From AP-15 sp963781215 (GTDB lineage Bacteria > Pseudomonadota > Alphaproteobacteria > ATCC43930 > CGMCC-115725): a stretch of 64,000 nucleotides of DNA. Both the position numbers and the translations under genes were made by a program. The notes beneath the pieces are model-generated. The model saw only the letters and a program-made list of their open reading frames with translations. It searched no databases and had not been told where the DNA came from. Where the stretch lies: assembly GCA_963781215.1 (NCBI GenBank), contig CAWAFE010000006.1, forward strand, positions 70,092 through 134,091, read 5' to 3'. This document shows positions 17,433 to 26,274 of the stretch, one piece after another (the first letter of the stretch is position 1; each line of letters begins with the position of its first letter).

Positions 17433-18446
17433 TTATCCCCGGGCCATGCTGTCGGAAAGATACCCGACCGAGACCGCGAAATAGGTCGACGGGTTCCACT
17501 TCATGATCGCCCGGAAATTTGCGTAGACCAAGAGGGCCGGGCCGTTGGCGCCCTCCGGCATGACCAGTGAGGCCTCGCTCTCGCGGCTCGACAGGGGTCC
17601 GGCATCGACGCTGCGAACGCCGAGCCGGCTCCACTCCTCGGTCGGCCGCTTTGCCTTGAGCCCGGCGACACCCGGATCGAAACCGCGCGGCACCAGCACG
17701 TCCTGGCCCCAGCTCTGCCCGCCGTGCCAGCCGAGCCGGCCGATATAGTTGGCGATCGAAGCCAGCACATCGGCCCGGTTGTGCCAGATGTCGCGGCGCC
17801 CGTCCCCGTCGTAATCGACCGCATAGTCGAGAAAGCTCGACGGCATGAACTGGCATTGGCCCATCGCGCCGGCCCACGAGCCGGTCATGTCCTCGACCTG
17901 GATGTGCCCCTGGTCGAGAATGCGCAGGGCCGCCATCAGCTCGCTGCGGAAGTAGGCGCCGCGGCGGCCGTCGTAGGTCAGCGTGGCGAGCGCCGAGATC
18001 GTGGGGATGTTGCCGGGAAGCCTGCCGAAATCGCTCTCGAGCCCCCACAGCGCGACAACGATGCTTGGCTCGACCCCATAGCGCCGCCAAACCGCGTCGA
18101 GCAGAACCCGATTCTCGGCCAGATGACGGCGGGCATCCTCCTTGCGCTGCGGGGTCAGCACCTTGGTGATGTACTGGGTAAAGGTCAGCGTCTTCTCCGG
18201 CTGCTTGCGGTCGAGCTCGACGACGCGAGGCAGGAACTGCGCATTGCGCAGCGCAATATCGACGGTCGAGGCCCGAATGCCGTGCGCAACGGCATCGCGG
18301 CGAACCCCCGCGAGAAAGGCGGCGAACCCGTCGCCCGCGGCCTCGGCGGCCGACACCGGACCCGACAAGGCAACGAGCGGCGCGGCGAGAACCGCGCGGC
18401 GGCTGAGACGAAACGGCGTCATCGAAGAGCCCAACGGATGCTGCAT
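17433..18446 (-). CDS. Lytic murein transglycosylase (MltB family)
   Basis: Peptidoglycan lytic transglycosylase, 337 residues. The catalytic glutamate is in VALWGLESDFGR, and SWAGAMGQCQFMPSSF and YDGDGRRDIW are characteristic MltB/SltB segments. The N-terminus SRRAVLAAPLVALSGPVSAAEA has a twin-arginine-like signal. The start may instead be the internal ATG at 18422, which gives a more usual signal length. No C-terminal peptidoglycan-binding domain is present, so it is the short form. It is 29 bases upstream of rlpA. Confidence 0.9.
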   Translation of the reverse strand: MQHPLGSSMTPFRLSRRAVLAAPLVALSGPVSAAEAAGDGFAAFLAGVRRDAVAHGIRASTVDIALRNAQFLPRVVELDRKQPEKTLTFTQYITKVLTPQRKEDARRHLAENRVLLDAVWRRYGVEPSIVVALWGLESDFGRLPGNIPTISALATLTYDGRRGAYFRSELMAALRILDQGHIQVEDMTGSWAGAMGQCQFMPSSFLDYAVDYDGDGRRDIWHNRADVLASIANYIGRLGWHGGQSWGQDVLVPRGFDPGVAGLKAKRPTEEWSRLGVRSVDAGPLSSRESEASLVMPEGANGPALLVYANFRAIMKWNPSTYFAVSVGYLSDSMARG

Positions 18447-18656
18447 TCTCCGGAATTTCTAGTGCCACAATCGTGCCCCGCCCGGCAACCGCGGGCGCGA
18501 ACTTTCGGGATTCCGCGCTCCCGAGGACGAGGAGCCGGAGAAGGACGCGCTGGCGCCCAGCAAATCGCAGGATCGGTTTATTCGAGACCCGCGGCGTCGT
18601 ATAGTGGCGCCGACAACGCAGATTTGCGGCGGAAACCGATCCTGCAGGAGGAAGAC

Positions 18657-19706
18657 ATGGGAGAGATCTTGGGCCTCGGCGTCACCCACTTCCCGCCACT
18701 CTCGGGAACGAACGCGGATATGGGGCGCATCCTGAAGCGCGTCCTCGACGATCCGGCACTCCCCGAAAAGTACCGGCGGCCCGAAGGTTGGCCCACGGCG
18801 ATGCAGGCGGAATACGGTACCGACGCCGGGGCGGCGGCGGCTGCCCGCCACCGCGAGGCGCTCCTCGCCGGTTTTCGCAACGCCCGGCGCGTCCTGGACG
18901 AGTTCGACCCGGACTTTGTCGTGATCTGGGGCGACGACCAGTACGAAAACTTCAAGGAAGACATCATCCCGCCCTATTGCGTGATGGCCTACCAATCGAT
19001 GGCGCCGCAGCCGTGGCAGTATTACCGCGGCGCCAATGTCTGGGACGAGCCGAAAGACAAGACCTTCACCTACAAGGGCCATCCCGGCGGCGCCAAATTC
19101 ATCGCGACCGGCATGCTCGAAAAAGGCTTCGACGTCGCCTACGCCTATAAGCCGCTGCACCATCAATTGGGCCACGCGTTCCTCAACACGCTGTTGTTCC
19201 TCGACTACGACCGCAAGGGCTTCCCCTATCCAGTGGTGCCGTTCCAGGTGAATTGCTACGGCCGCCGGGTGATCGCCCAGCAGGCCGGGGTGCGTTCCCT
19301 CAGCGAGCTTCCCGACGAGGCCGACCTCGACCCGCCCTCCCCGGCTCCGTGGCGCTGCTTCGACATGGGGGCGGCCTGCGCGCGGGTCGTCGCCGACAGC
19401 CCGTACCGGGTGGCGCTGATCGCCTCGTCGAGCTGGTCGCATGCCTTTCTGACACCGAAGAACTACCTCCTCTATCCCGATGTGCCGGAGGACCGCGCAC
19501 TCTACGAAGCGCTGCAGGAGGGCGACTACGCGAAATGGCGCGAGCGGCCCTTGAGCGCCATCGAGGACAGCGGCCAGCAGGAGATGCTGAACTGGATGTG
19601 CCTGATGGGCGGCATGAAGGAGCTCGGGCGCCGGCCGACCGAGACCTCCTACGTCGAGAGCTGGATCTTCAACTCGAACAAATGTTTCGCGGTCTACGAG
19701 CCGTGA
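18657..19706 (+). CDS. Extradiol ring-cleavage dioxygenase, class III (LigB superfamily)
   Basis: Predicted non-heme iron dioxygenase opening a catecholic ring, 349 residues. The fold's hallmarks are the N-terminal GVTHFPPLSG (metal-ligand His11), WGDDQYENF, the histidine-rich PLHHQLGHAF, and SSSWSHAFL, which matches the SGGLSH region of LigB proteins. ATG 18657 follows a strong AGGAGG site and gives an intact N-terminus. It is the first gene of a plus-strand operon with ferritin-like proteins, ferredoxins and an amidohydrolase. The substrate is not determined; an aromatic diol or a related compound is inferred. Confidence 0.82.
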   Translation: MGEILGLGVTHFPPLSGTNADMGRILKRVLDDPALPEKYRRPEGWPTAMQAEYGTDAGAAAAARHREALLAGFRNARRVLDEFDPDFVVIWGDDQYENFKEDIIPPYCVMAYQSMAPQPWQYYRGANVWDEPKDKTFTYKGHPGGAKFIATGMLEKGFDVAYAYKPLHHQLGHAFLNTLLFLDYDRKGFPYPVVPFQVNCYGRRVIAQQAGVRSLSELPDEADLDPPSPAPWRCFDMGAACARVVADSPYRVALIASSSWSHAFLTPKNYLLYPDVPEDRALYEALQEGDYAKWRERPLSAIEDSGQQEMLNWMCLMGGMKELGRRPTETSYVESWIFNSNKCFAVYEP

Positions 19707-19707
19707 C

Positions 19708-20445
19708 ATGCCCGAGCTGCCGGGCAGGGCGCTGGCGCAGGAGCTGATCGAGAAGAGCCGGCGGGAAGCCCGAGCGACGCCGCTGGAGGCGGTCATCGCC
19801 GCCTTCGGCCGCGACGGTGTCGATGCCGACGGCACCCACCGGCTGATTGGCCGCCTGTGGACCCTGGAGCGGATGTTCTACTACATCTATGGCGGCTGGG
19901 GTCAGGGGCTCGAGATGAACGACTTCCCGCCCTCGGTCAAATACCTGTTCTCAAAGCAGATCGTCGACGAGTCGACGCACGAGATGCTCTATCTCGACGC
20001 CCTGCTGCGCCAGGGGCTGGCGGCGACCCAGAAGGACGTTTTTCGCCATCCCTATGGCCATTTCGCGCTCGATTCGGCGCTCGCCTATTATGTCTTCTCG
20101 CTGCGCAACCTTGCGACATATCCGCACCCGATCCGGATCGCGGCCCTGAACCTCGGCCCCAAGGTGATCGAAATGGGCTGGATGGAGGGGCTAACGGACG
20201 CGATTGCCGATCCCGCGCTCAAAGGCGTCTTCGAAAGCCAGGCGGTCGAGAACCGCAGCCACGTCAACATGGGCCGGCGCATCGTCGAGGAGTTCGTGGC
20301 AAAACCGGTCGAGGCCGAGCTCTGCCGCTGGGCCTGCGCCGTCGCCAAACGCGATTACGGGCGGTTCCTGGGCGAGCTCGGCGCCTTTGTTCTCGGCCAG
20401 GAGGCCCCTCCCCCGCCGGCACCGCGCCGCCAGGTGACCGATTGA
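19708..20445 (+). CDS. Ferritin-like diiron protein (putative oxygenase/hydroxylase component)
   Basis: 245 residues, mostly helical. Four helices carry a plausible diiron ligand set: Glu54 (WTLERMFYYIY), Glu88 and His91 (DESTHEML, an ExxH motif), Glu155 (KVIEMGWMEG) and Glu181 with His185 (VENRSHVNM, spaced ExxxH rather than ExxH). I infer a ferritin-like diiron carboxylate protein rather than a known enzyme. It starts one base after the LigB gene and is followed by a ferredoxin gene, which suggests an electron supply for O2 activation. It is similar in fold but clearly not in sequence to the product of the gene at 20715. Confidence 0.6.
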   Translation: MPELPGRALAQELIEKSRREARATPLEAVIAAFGRDGVDADGTHRLIGRLWTLERMFYYIYGGWGQGLEMNDFPPSVKYLFSKQIVDESTHEMLYLDALLRQGLAATQKDVFRHPYGHFALDSALAYYVFSLRNLATYPHPIRIAALNLGPKVIEMGWMEGLTDAIADPALKGVFESQAVENRSHVNMGRRIVEEFVAKPVEAELCRWACAVAKRDYGRFLGELGAFVLGQEAPPPPAPRRQVTD

Positions 20446-20456
20446 GGAACGCCGGC

Positions 20457-20711
20457 ATGGCCAGTCTCAGGATCGATCACCAGCGCTGCACCCAATGCCG
20501 GATGTGCTACATCGTCTGCCGCGAGATCGACCTCAACGCCGTCTACGTGGCGCTGGAACCGCTGCACCGGATCGAGATCGATATCGATAAATGCACCTAT
20601 CCCGGCTGCACCGCGTGTCTGATGTATTGCCCGGCCGAGGGGTCGATCGTCGAGGCCGAGACCGGCCGCTCGCTGGTGCCGCCCCCACTCGAGGCTTGGC
20701 AGGAGGCTTGA
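20457..20711 (+). CDS. Small 2[4Fe-4S] ferredoxin-like protein
   Basis: 84 residues with two iron-sulfur motifs. The first is regular, CTQCRMCYIVC (CxxCxxCxxxC); the second, CTYPGCTACLMYCP, has a longer first spacing (Cx4CxxCxxxCP). It lies between the two ferritin-like genes, 11 bases after the first and 3 before the second, so it is most likely their dedicated electron carrier. No other domain is present. Confidence 0.82.
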   Translation: MASLRIDHQRCTQCRMCYIVCREIDLNAVYVALEPLHRIEIDIDKCTYPGCTACLMYCPAEGSIVEAETGRSLVPPPLEAWQEA

Positions 20712-20714
20712 GCC

Positions 20715-21434
20715 ATGCATGCGATCCTCGACCAGTTCCTCGACAAATGGGTGTGGCCGGTGATGCCCGGAGCACCCGGCGCCGAGTTCCGGCTGCGTCT
20801 GACCCGCGAGAAATGCCTCAAGGGCTGGGAAATCTCGCTGCAGCGCACCCTCGCCGAGATCGAGCGGGAGCTCGCCAGCAACGACGAGGCCTGGAAGAAG
20901 GAGCGCGCGTTGCGCGGCTACGCCGCCGAGGGCGTGCACATGTCGATCAAGCAGATGTCGGGACAATTGCTCTCGGTCGATATCGCCGATCAGGAGCGCT
21001 ACATCGACCTGCAGCGGATGCGCGCCCGCCAGATCTGGGACGAGTGCAAGCACTCCAAACTGCACGCCGACGTATTGCTCGGCAAAGGCTGGATCAACGA
21101 CGAGCGCGAGCTGATGGACATCGCCGAGGCCAATACCCAGCCGCTGCCCGCCTATTTCGGCCTGTCGATGATGTTCCCGCATATCCACCCATTGGCCCGC
21201 GCCGCCCAGAATTATTACCAGGAGGCCAATGCCTGCATCGGCATCATGGCCTATCTCGACCGGGTCGACGACCCGCTGGTGCGGCACGAGCACCTCTCGC
21301 AGCGCGACGAGGAGCTGATGCACTTCATGGAAGGCAAGTTCCAGATCGATTTTCTGTGTACGAGCCCCGAGACGCAGCAGCCGGTCGAGGAGGCGCTCGA
21401 CTATCTCCTGCACCAGGTCGGCGGTATTCGATGA
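20715..21434 (+). CDS. Ferritin-like diiron protein
   Basis: 239 residues with two canonical ExxH motifs, Glu110/His113 (WDECKHSKLH) and Glu200/His203 (RDEELMHFM), plus Glu170 (NYYQEANA) and a first-helix acidic candidate near Glu94. This is the ligand pattern of ferritin-like diiron oxygenases such as BoxB, PaaA or MiaE, although I see no specific match to any of them. It is flanked by two small ferredoxin genes. An oxygenase role is inferred from metal motif plus context. Confidence 0.68.
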   Translation: MHAILDQFLDKWVWPVMPGAPGAEFRLRLTREKCLKGWEISLQRTLAEIERELASNDEAWKKERALRGYAAEGVHMSIKQMSGQLLSVDIADQERYIDLQRMRARQIWDECKHSKLHADVLLGKGWINDERELMDIAEANTQPLPAYFGLSMMFPHIHPLARAAQNYYQEANACIGIMAYLDRVDDPLVRHEHLSQRDEELMHFMEGKFQIDFLCTSPETQQPVEEALDYLLHQVGGIR

Positions 21435-21448
21435 GAGCGGTTACAGTT

Positions 21449-21519
21449 GTCATTGCGAGGCGCCGAAAGGCGCCGCGGCAATCCCGGCGACGAGATTGCG
21501 TCGTTGCGCTCGCAATGAC
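21449..21519. repeat. REP-like palindromic repeat (cattgcgag family)
   Basis: The ends GTCATTGCGAG and CTCGCAATGAC are perfect inverted repeats enclosing a second hairpin (GGCGCCGAAAGGCGCC). It fills most of the 97-base gap inside the catabolic operon, between the second diiron gene and the second ferredoxin. It may act as an mRNA-stabilising or attenuating hairpin. Confidence 0.75.
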
Positions 21520-21531
21520 GGGTGGGCGGCG

Positions 21532-21741
21532 ATGAAGGTGCGGATCGACTACGCGGTCTGCAATTCCTGCGGCCTCTGCCGCGAGGTCTGCCCGGAGTGG
21601 GCGATCCGGCCGACCTTGCTGGAGCCGCGGCACCTCTACGAAGTGCAGGAGCAAAAGTGCACCGGCTGCGGCGAGTGCCTTGAATACTGCCCGGCTCCCG
21701 GCGCCTTGGTGCAATACGCCGCCCCTCCCCTCGCCCACTGA
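21532..21741 (+). CDS. Small 2[4Fe-4S] ferredoxin
   Basis: 69 residues with two regular cluster motifs, CNSCGLCREVCP and CTGCGECLEYCP, as in bacterial-type ferredoxins. It follows the second ferritin-like gene (with a palindromic repeat between them) and is 11 bases before the amidohydrolase gene. It is not a close copy of the ferredoxin at 20457, so the operon has two separate electron carriers. Confidence 0.87.
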   Translation: MKVRIDYAVCNSCGLCREVCPEWAIRPTLLEPRHLYEVQEQKCTGCGECLEYCPAPGALVQYAAPPLAH

Positions 21742-21752
21742 AGGAGCCAAAA

Positions 21753-22934
21753 ATGGCGCGCAAATACAATCTGATGTCGTCGGACGGGCATCTCGAAGTG
21801 CCGCCGGAGCGGTGGGTGCACCGGGTGCCGCAGAAATACCGCGACCGTGCGCCGCATACCGTGCACCTGCCGGACGGCGGCGACGCCTTGATGATCGAGG
21901 GCCAGCCGCTATTGGAGGCGAATTTCCTCGACCTGCGCGCTGGCCGCGCTGAGGGGACGTGGCAGCCCTTCGGCCTCAAGGTCGCCGACGCCGCCGGCAC
22001 CGGCTCGCCCGAGCAGCGCGTCAAGGAGCAGGACCGTGACGGCATGGACGCCGAGGTGCTGTTCGCGGCGATGGTGGCGGGTCCCGTCTTCTGGCGCAAC
22101 ATCAGCCATGACGAGGTCTATAAGGCGGTGATCCGCGGCTACAACGATTGGCTCGCCGAGGAATATTGCGCTGTCGCGCCGGACCGCCTGATCGGCATGG
22201 GCGTCATCCCGATCACCAATGTCGACGACGCGATCGCCGAGATGGCGCATTGCAAGAAGCTCGGCCTCAAAGGCATCCTGATGGGTGCCCTCCCCAGCGC
22301 CAAGGGCTATCCGACCCCCGAGGACGACAAGTTCTGGGCCGCCGCGGTCGACATGCAGATGCCGGTCACCGTGCATGTCCAGTTCTACCGCACCGGCCCG
22401 CGCGCCACCCAGCCGACCTTCCGCTATCCGAAGGAAGACCCCGTAATCATGCAGCGACTGCGCCGGCCGTTTCTTGAATGGCTGTGCAATTTCGGCCTGG
22501 CGCCGTCGGTCAGCATCGCGCAACTGGTGCTGGCCGGCGTCTTCGAGCGCCATCCAAAGCTGAAGGTCTTCTTTGCAGAGACCCGCCTCGGCTGGGTCCC
22601 GTTCTGGCTCGAGCATATGGATCTGTGGTATCAGCGCCATCTCGGCTGGGCGCAGGAATATCTCGGCTTCGAGCCGCTCAAGGAATTGCCGAGCCACTAT
22701 GTGCGAGACCACGTCTATTTCAGCGTGCAATACGAGCGCGTCGCGGTCGAGGAGCGCCAGCATGTCGGCGTCGACCGCATCATGTTCGCCACCGACTTCC
22801 CGCATATCGAATGCGAGTGGCCGAACTCGCGGCCGCTGATCGACAAGATCTACGCCGACGTACCGGAAGCCGACAAACGTCGGATCTGGGCCGAGAACGC
22901 GGTCGAGTTCTTCAAGCTCGACCAGGCCGCCTGA
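21753..22934 (+). CDS. Amidohydrolase family 2 protein (ACMSD-like)
   Basis: TIM-barrel metal-dependent hydrolase or decarboxylase, 393 residues. It begins with the DxH metal motif (SSDGHLE, Asp11/His13); VTVHVQF supplies a central histidine and FATDFPH the C-terminal aspartate. This is the family of 2-amino-3-carboxymuconate 6-semialdehyde decarboxylase, often used on products of ring cleavage, which fits the upstream LigB dioxygenase and downstream aldehyde dehydrogenase. A ribosome site (AAGGAG) lies just upstream. A second gene of this family is at 62713. Confidence 0.88.
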   Translation: MARKYNLMSSDGHLEVPPERWVHRVPQKYRDRAPHTVHLPDGGDALMIEGQPLLEANFLDLRAGRAEGTWQPFGLKVADAAGTGSPEQRVKEQDRDGMDAEVLFAAMVAGPVFWRNISHDEVYKAVIRGYNDWLAEEYCAVAPDRLIGMGVIPITNVDDAIAEMAHCKKLGLKGILMGALPSAKGYPTPEDDKFWAAAVDMQMPVTVHVQFYRTGPRATQPTFRYPKEDPVIMQRLRRPFLEWLCNFGLAPSVSIAQLVLAGVFERHPKLKVFFAETRLGWVPFWLEHMDLWYQRHLGWAQEYLGFEPLKELPSHYVRDHVYFSVQYERVAVEERQHVGVDRIMFATDFPHIECEWPNSRPLIDKIYADVPEADKRRIWAENAVEFFKLDQAA

Positions 22935-23009
22935 CCGCCGGCCCGGTCTTGCGGCGGCGGGGCTCGGCGCCCGTACCTATCGTTAATGCCGTTCTAGGAG
23001 AGGTGCGCG

Positions 23010-24471
23010 ATGCAGCTGAAGGATCAGAGGCTCTTCCGCCAGCAATGCTATGTCAACGGCGCAGTGGGTCGACGCGTTGAACCGCGGCACGATCCCGGTC
23101 ACCAACCCGGCGACCGGCGAGACCTTGGGCACCGTCCCGCGGATGGGTGCCGAGGAGACCCGCCAGGCGATCGAGGCGGCGGACAAGGCACTGCCCGGCT
23201 GGCGCGGCAAGACCGCCAAGGAGCGCGCGCAGATACTGCGCAAATGGTTCGATCTGATGATGGCGAACCAGGAGGATCTCGCGACCCTGATGACCGCCGA
23301 GCAGGGCAAGCCCATGACCGAGTCGCGCGGCGAGATCGCCTATGCCGCCGCCTTCATCGAGTGGTTCGGCGAGGAGGGCAAGCGCGTCTACGGCGACACG
23401 ATCCCGGCGCACGCCTCCGACAAGCGCATCGTCGTGACCAAGGAGCCGATCGGCGTCATGCGCGGCGATCACGCCGTGGAACTTCCCGGCGGCGATGATC
23501 ACCCGCAAGGCGGGCCCGGCCTTGGCCGCCGGCTGCACGATGGTGCTGAAGCCGGCGACCGCGACCCCGTTCTCGGCCTTGGCCTTGTGCGAATTGGCCG
23601 AGCGCGCCGGCGTGCCGAAGGGTGTCTTTTCCTGCGTCACCGGCCCGTCGAACGAGATCGGCGGCGAGCTGACCTCGAACCCGACCGTCCGCAAACTGAC
23701 CTTCACCGGCTCGACCGAAATCGGCAAATTGCTGATGCAGCAATGCGCCGGCACGGTCAAGAAAGCTGTCGCTCGAATTGGGCGGCAACGCGCCGTTCAT
23801 CGTCTTTGACGACGCCGATATCGAGGCGGCGGTCAAGGGCGCGATCGCCTCGAAATACCGCAATGCCGGCCAGACCTGCGTCTGCGCCAACCGCATCCTG
23901 GTGCAGGACGGCGTCTACGACGCCTTCACCAAGCGCCTCGCCGAGACCGCCGGGTGCGATGAAGGTCGCCGACGGGTTCGAGCCGGGTGCGGTGATCGGC
24001 CCGCTGATCGACATGAAGGCGGTCGAGAAGGTCGAGGCGCACATCGCCGACGCCGTCAAGAAGGGCGCCAAGGTCGTCACCGGCGGCAAGCGCGCCGCCC
24101 AGGGCGGCAGCTTCTTCGAGCCGACGGTGCTGACCGATGTGACGACCGACATGGTCATCACCAAGGAGGAGACCTTTGGCCCGGTCGCCCCGCTCTACCG
24201 CTTCAAGAGCGAAGACGAGGCGGTCAAGATGGCCAACGACACCGAATTCGGCCTCGCCTCCTATTTCTACAGCCGCGACATCGGCCGCATCTGGCGCGTC
24301 GCCGAGGCGCTCGAATACGGCATCGTCGGCATCAACGAGGGCATCATCTCGACCGAGATCGCGCCCTTCGGCGGCATGAAGGAAAGCGGCATCGGCCGCG
24401 AAGGCTCGAAATACGGCATCGAGGAATTCCTCGAAGTCAAATACCTCTGCATGGGCGGCATCGACCGGTAA
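23010..24471 (+). pseudogene. NAD(P)-dependent aldehyde dehydrogenase (GabD-like), frame broken four times
   Basis: Oxidises aldehydes such as succinate semialdehyde. The whole protein is readable only by changing frame. Single extra bases sit at 23064 (after VNGA, should continue WVDAL), 23460 (after EPIGV), about 23763 (after TVKK, should continue LSLELGG) and 23955 (after ETAG). Removing the four gives about 485 residues, a normal family length, with ITPWNFP, FTGSTEIGK, ELGG, the catalytic cysteine in GQTCVCANR, and ETFGPV. Because all four are +1, the frame returns at the end. It could be decayed, or intact and badly sequenced. A partial second copy is at 30104. Confidence 0.88.
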
Positions 24472-24489
24472 CGCGCAGCCAGACTCATT

Positions 24490-24513
24490 CCCTCCCCCAC
24501 TCGTGGGGGAGGG
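24490..24513. terminator. Perfect 11-bp hairpin after the aldehyde dehydrogenase gene
   Basis: CCCTCCCCCAC, a two-base loop, then GTGGGGGAGGG. It lies 18 bases after the dehydrogenase stop, so it could act as an operon terminator, though no T-run follows. The sequence is also typical of a dispersed alphaproteobacterial repeat. Confidence 0.5.
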
Positions 24514-24536
24514 TTAGGGTGGGGCAGCTGGCCCGG

Positions 24537-24606
24537 ATTGCTTCGCTGCGCTCGCAATGACATCTTCGGGGTCATTGCGAGGAGCCGGCAGGCGACGAAG
24601 CAATCT
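24537..24606. repeat. REP-like palindromic repeat (cattgcgag family)
   Basis: Two inverted copies of the same unit: ATTGCTTCGCTGCGCTCGCA then ATGAC, facing GTCATTGCGAGG...GACGAAGCAATCT. It shares its ends with the repeats at 21449 and 58614. It marks the upstream edge of the accessory island. Confidence 0.75.
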
Positions 24607-24673
24607 CGGGCTGGGCGTGATCCAAAGGCGACATCGACAGGCGGAGCAGCCGGCCAGGATCGGATAACACATC

Positions 24674-24897
24674 ATGACCAAGGATCAGGTTAGGGCAGTA
24701 TTGGAACGGGTCCGACCTCGCCGGAGGACCGGTAGCAGGAGTTGGCCGAGCTTGCACTTGAAATAGAAGCAGAACTCGCCAGCGCCGCCTACGAGGCGAC
24801 ACCGAATGAACCGACGGCGATCGACGAAGGGCTTGCCGGCGAAGCTGCGAGCGAGGAAGAGATCAAGGCGGCATTCGCCACCTTCCGGCAGGCCTGA
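24674..24897 (+). pseudogene. Degenerate antitoxin gene of a ParDE-like module
   Basis: Starts ATGACCAAGGATCAG (MTKDQVRAVLERV). A one-base loss near 24713 and an in-frame TAG at the expected tryptophan (after SPEDR) break it. The rest is clear: QELAELALEIEAELAS and later IDEGLAGEAASEEEIKAAFATF, an acidic antitoxin-like helix pattern. It is followed directly by a ParE-like remnant. The gene is not functional as read. Confidence 0.55.
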
Positions 24898-25001
24898 GGG
24901 TCGAATATTCGAAGCGGACCATCGCGACTATCAAACAAATTGCCGCCTACAACGCTCGCTCTGGCAGTCCAGTTCTCGCCAAGCGGACGCTACCGCTCTG
25001 A
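24897..25001 (+). pseudogene. N-terminal remnant of a ParE/RelE-type toxin
   Basis: 34 codons reading RVEYSKRTIATIKQIAAYNA and then RSGSPVLAKRTLPL before a TGA. The beginning is typical of ParE toxins (strand followed by a helix ending near the NP/SP turn), but a full toxin is about 95 residues. The usual start is replaced by CTG overlapping the antitoxin stop. With the broken antitoxin upstream, this is a decayed toxin-antitoxin module. Nothing coding is visible from 25002 to 25270. Confidence 0.55.
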
Positions 25002-25040
25002 CCCATTCAGGATGACTCCGTGCAATTCCTCTTCTCGTCT

Positions 25041-25093
25041 TCCCGGCGAAGGCCGGGACCCAGGTCTGCGATGGGCACCGGCCTTCGCCGGTG
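25041..25093. repeat. Paired hairpins of the ccggcgaaggccgg repeat type
   Basis: TCCCGGCGAAGGCCGGGA (25041-25058) and CACCGGCCTTCGCCGGTG (25076-25093) are two hairpins in opposite orientation, sharing their core with the repeat at 13781. They lie in the gene-free stretch before the island's nucleotidyltransferase gene. Confidence 0.65.
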
Positions 25094-25270
25094 TGACAAG
25101 ATTTCTGATGTCGGCGTCGGTCCGCCAATCGGCAGGTGAATCTCAATAGTGGGTCTGAACACCAGTCATTGTCCGGCGTGCGCGGCGCGATGAACCAAGA
25201 TGGAATTTGTCGTCGCCGGCGCGCCGAATTTCCTCATTGGCCTTGCTGAAGATGTTCCCGACCGAGCAAA

Positions 25271-26263
25271 TCATCGAGGAAGCGTGTGATCTCCTGTTTG
25301 AGCTTGGATGCTCGTTTCGAGCGTCACGAATAGCGATTTCAAATACTGAACCGCCAGGTTCTGCACCATCGATTTGTCAACGTCGAAGCCCTTGTTGCGA
25401 CACTGCATTTTAATTTCCAGAAGGCGGAGGAGTCCCGCACAGCTGAGCACATTTTGGTCGTACCAATGAAAATAGGTCTCGTTTGGTAGACTATCTGCCT
25501 CTCCGAAGCCGAGCACACGTCCATGGTTACGCGAAGAGCTTAACGCATAAGCGAAGCAACATTCGACGAAATTTGGTTTGTAGAGCGAGATCGAGAAGGT
25601 GACTTCTCGAAAAGAGGGTAGCACCAATTCATTCATCGTAACGCTACCTGACGCAATCGCGCTTAATCTGTACTCGACGCCTTTTGGGCCGTACAGCAGC
25701 TCGGTCAAGTCTGGCTGCCCCGGAGCCAGTCTCTTGAGCCGATCCGGCTCAATTAGACAGCTGTATTTCCTCCAGGCCCAACGTTTAAGCGGAGGGCTAA
25801 CCAAGTAGCTAAGTTCGGTGAAAACGCCTAGATGAAAAACGATGTTTGGGCGCTCAAGAAAAACAATCGGCGGCTTGTACGGGCCGTCAATGATTCGTAA
25901 TTCGAAGTCGATGCTTTGACGCGCCAGCTGGGTCCGCCACGATGCAGCACGATGAGCAGCCAACCGCCCAGCTGCTCATCAAGCCCATCGGCAAACAGAA
26001 AGACATCAAGATCCACCATACAACAAGGCGTCCATGAGTACACGTCACTGGAATTGCCGATGAAGGCGAGATCCGCGTAAGTGCCTCGTCGAACTCCGTC
26101 GATGAGATCCGACTTGACGGCCGCAATAACTATGGGCAGCGTTGCGGCGGCTCCGCGGTCGCCGACCTGCGCGGAGTGGGTTGGGTGATCCTTTTCTTCT
26201 TCACCAGTCACTGCCGGGTGCCTGGTCGAGAGCGTCCCGCAGTCGTCTAATAGAGGCGCCCAT
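25271..26263 (-). pseudogene. Nucleotidyltransferase-fold protein, interrupted by two frameshifts
   Basis: Reading across two shifts gives one protein of about 330 residues. It begins at ATG 26263 (MGASIRRLRDALDQAPGSDW), has an extra base at about 26203, continues through AFIGNSSDVYSWTPCCMV and DLDVFLF, and shifts again near 25940 to WRTQLARQSIDFELRIID. The pattern G-N/S-S followed about a dozen residues later by DLD, and then an acidic strand (DFELRI), fits the DNA-polymerase-beta nucleotidyltransferase fold (GS...DxD...D/E). The C-terminal part is helical and unrecognised. It starts 11 bases after the HAD-SIR2-SLOG gene, the same operon. Base composition is visibly lower in GC than the flanks. 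Confidence 0.6.
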
Positions 26264-26274
26264 CACATGCGCGA

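Noticed and set aside
17724..18656. Long plus-strand open frame continuing into the LigB-like gene
   Set aside because: The upstream part is antisense to the MltB-like gene; the strong ribosome site and conserved N-terminus place the true start at 18657.
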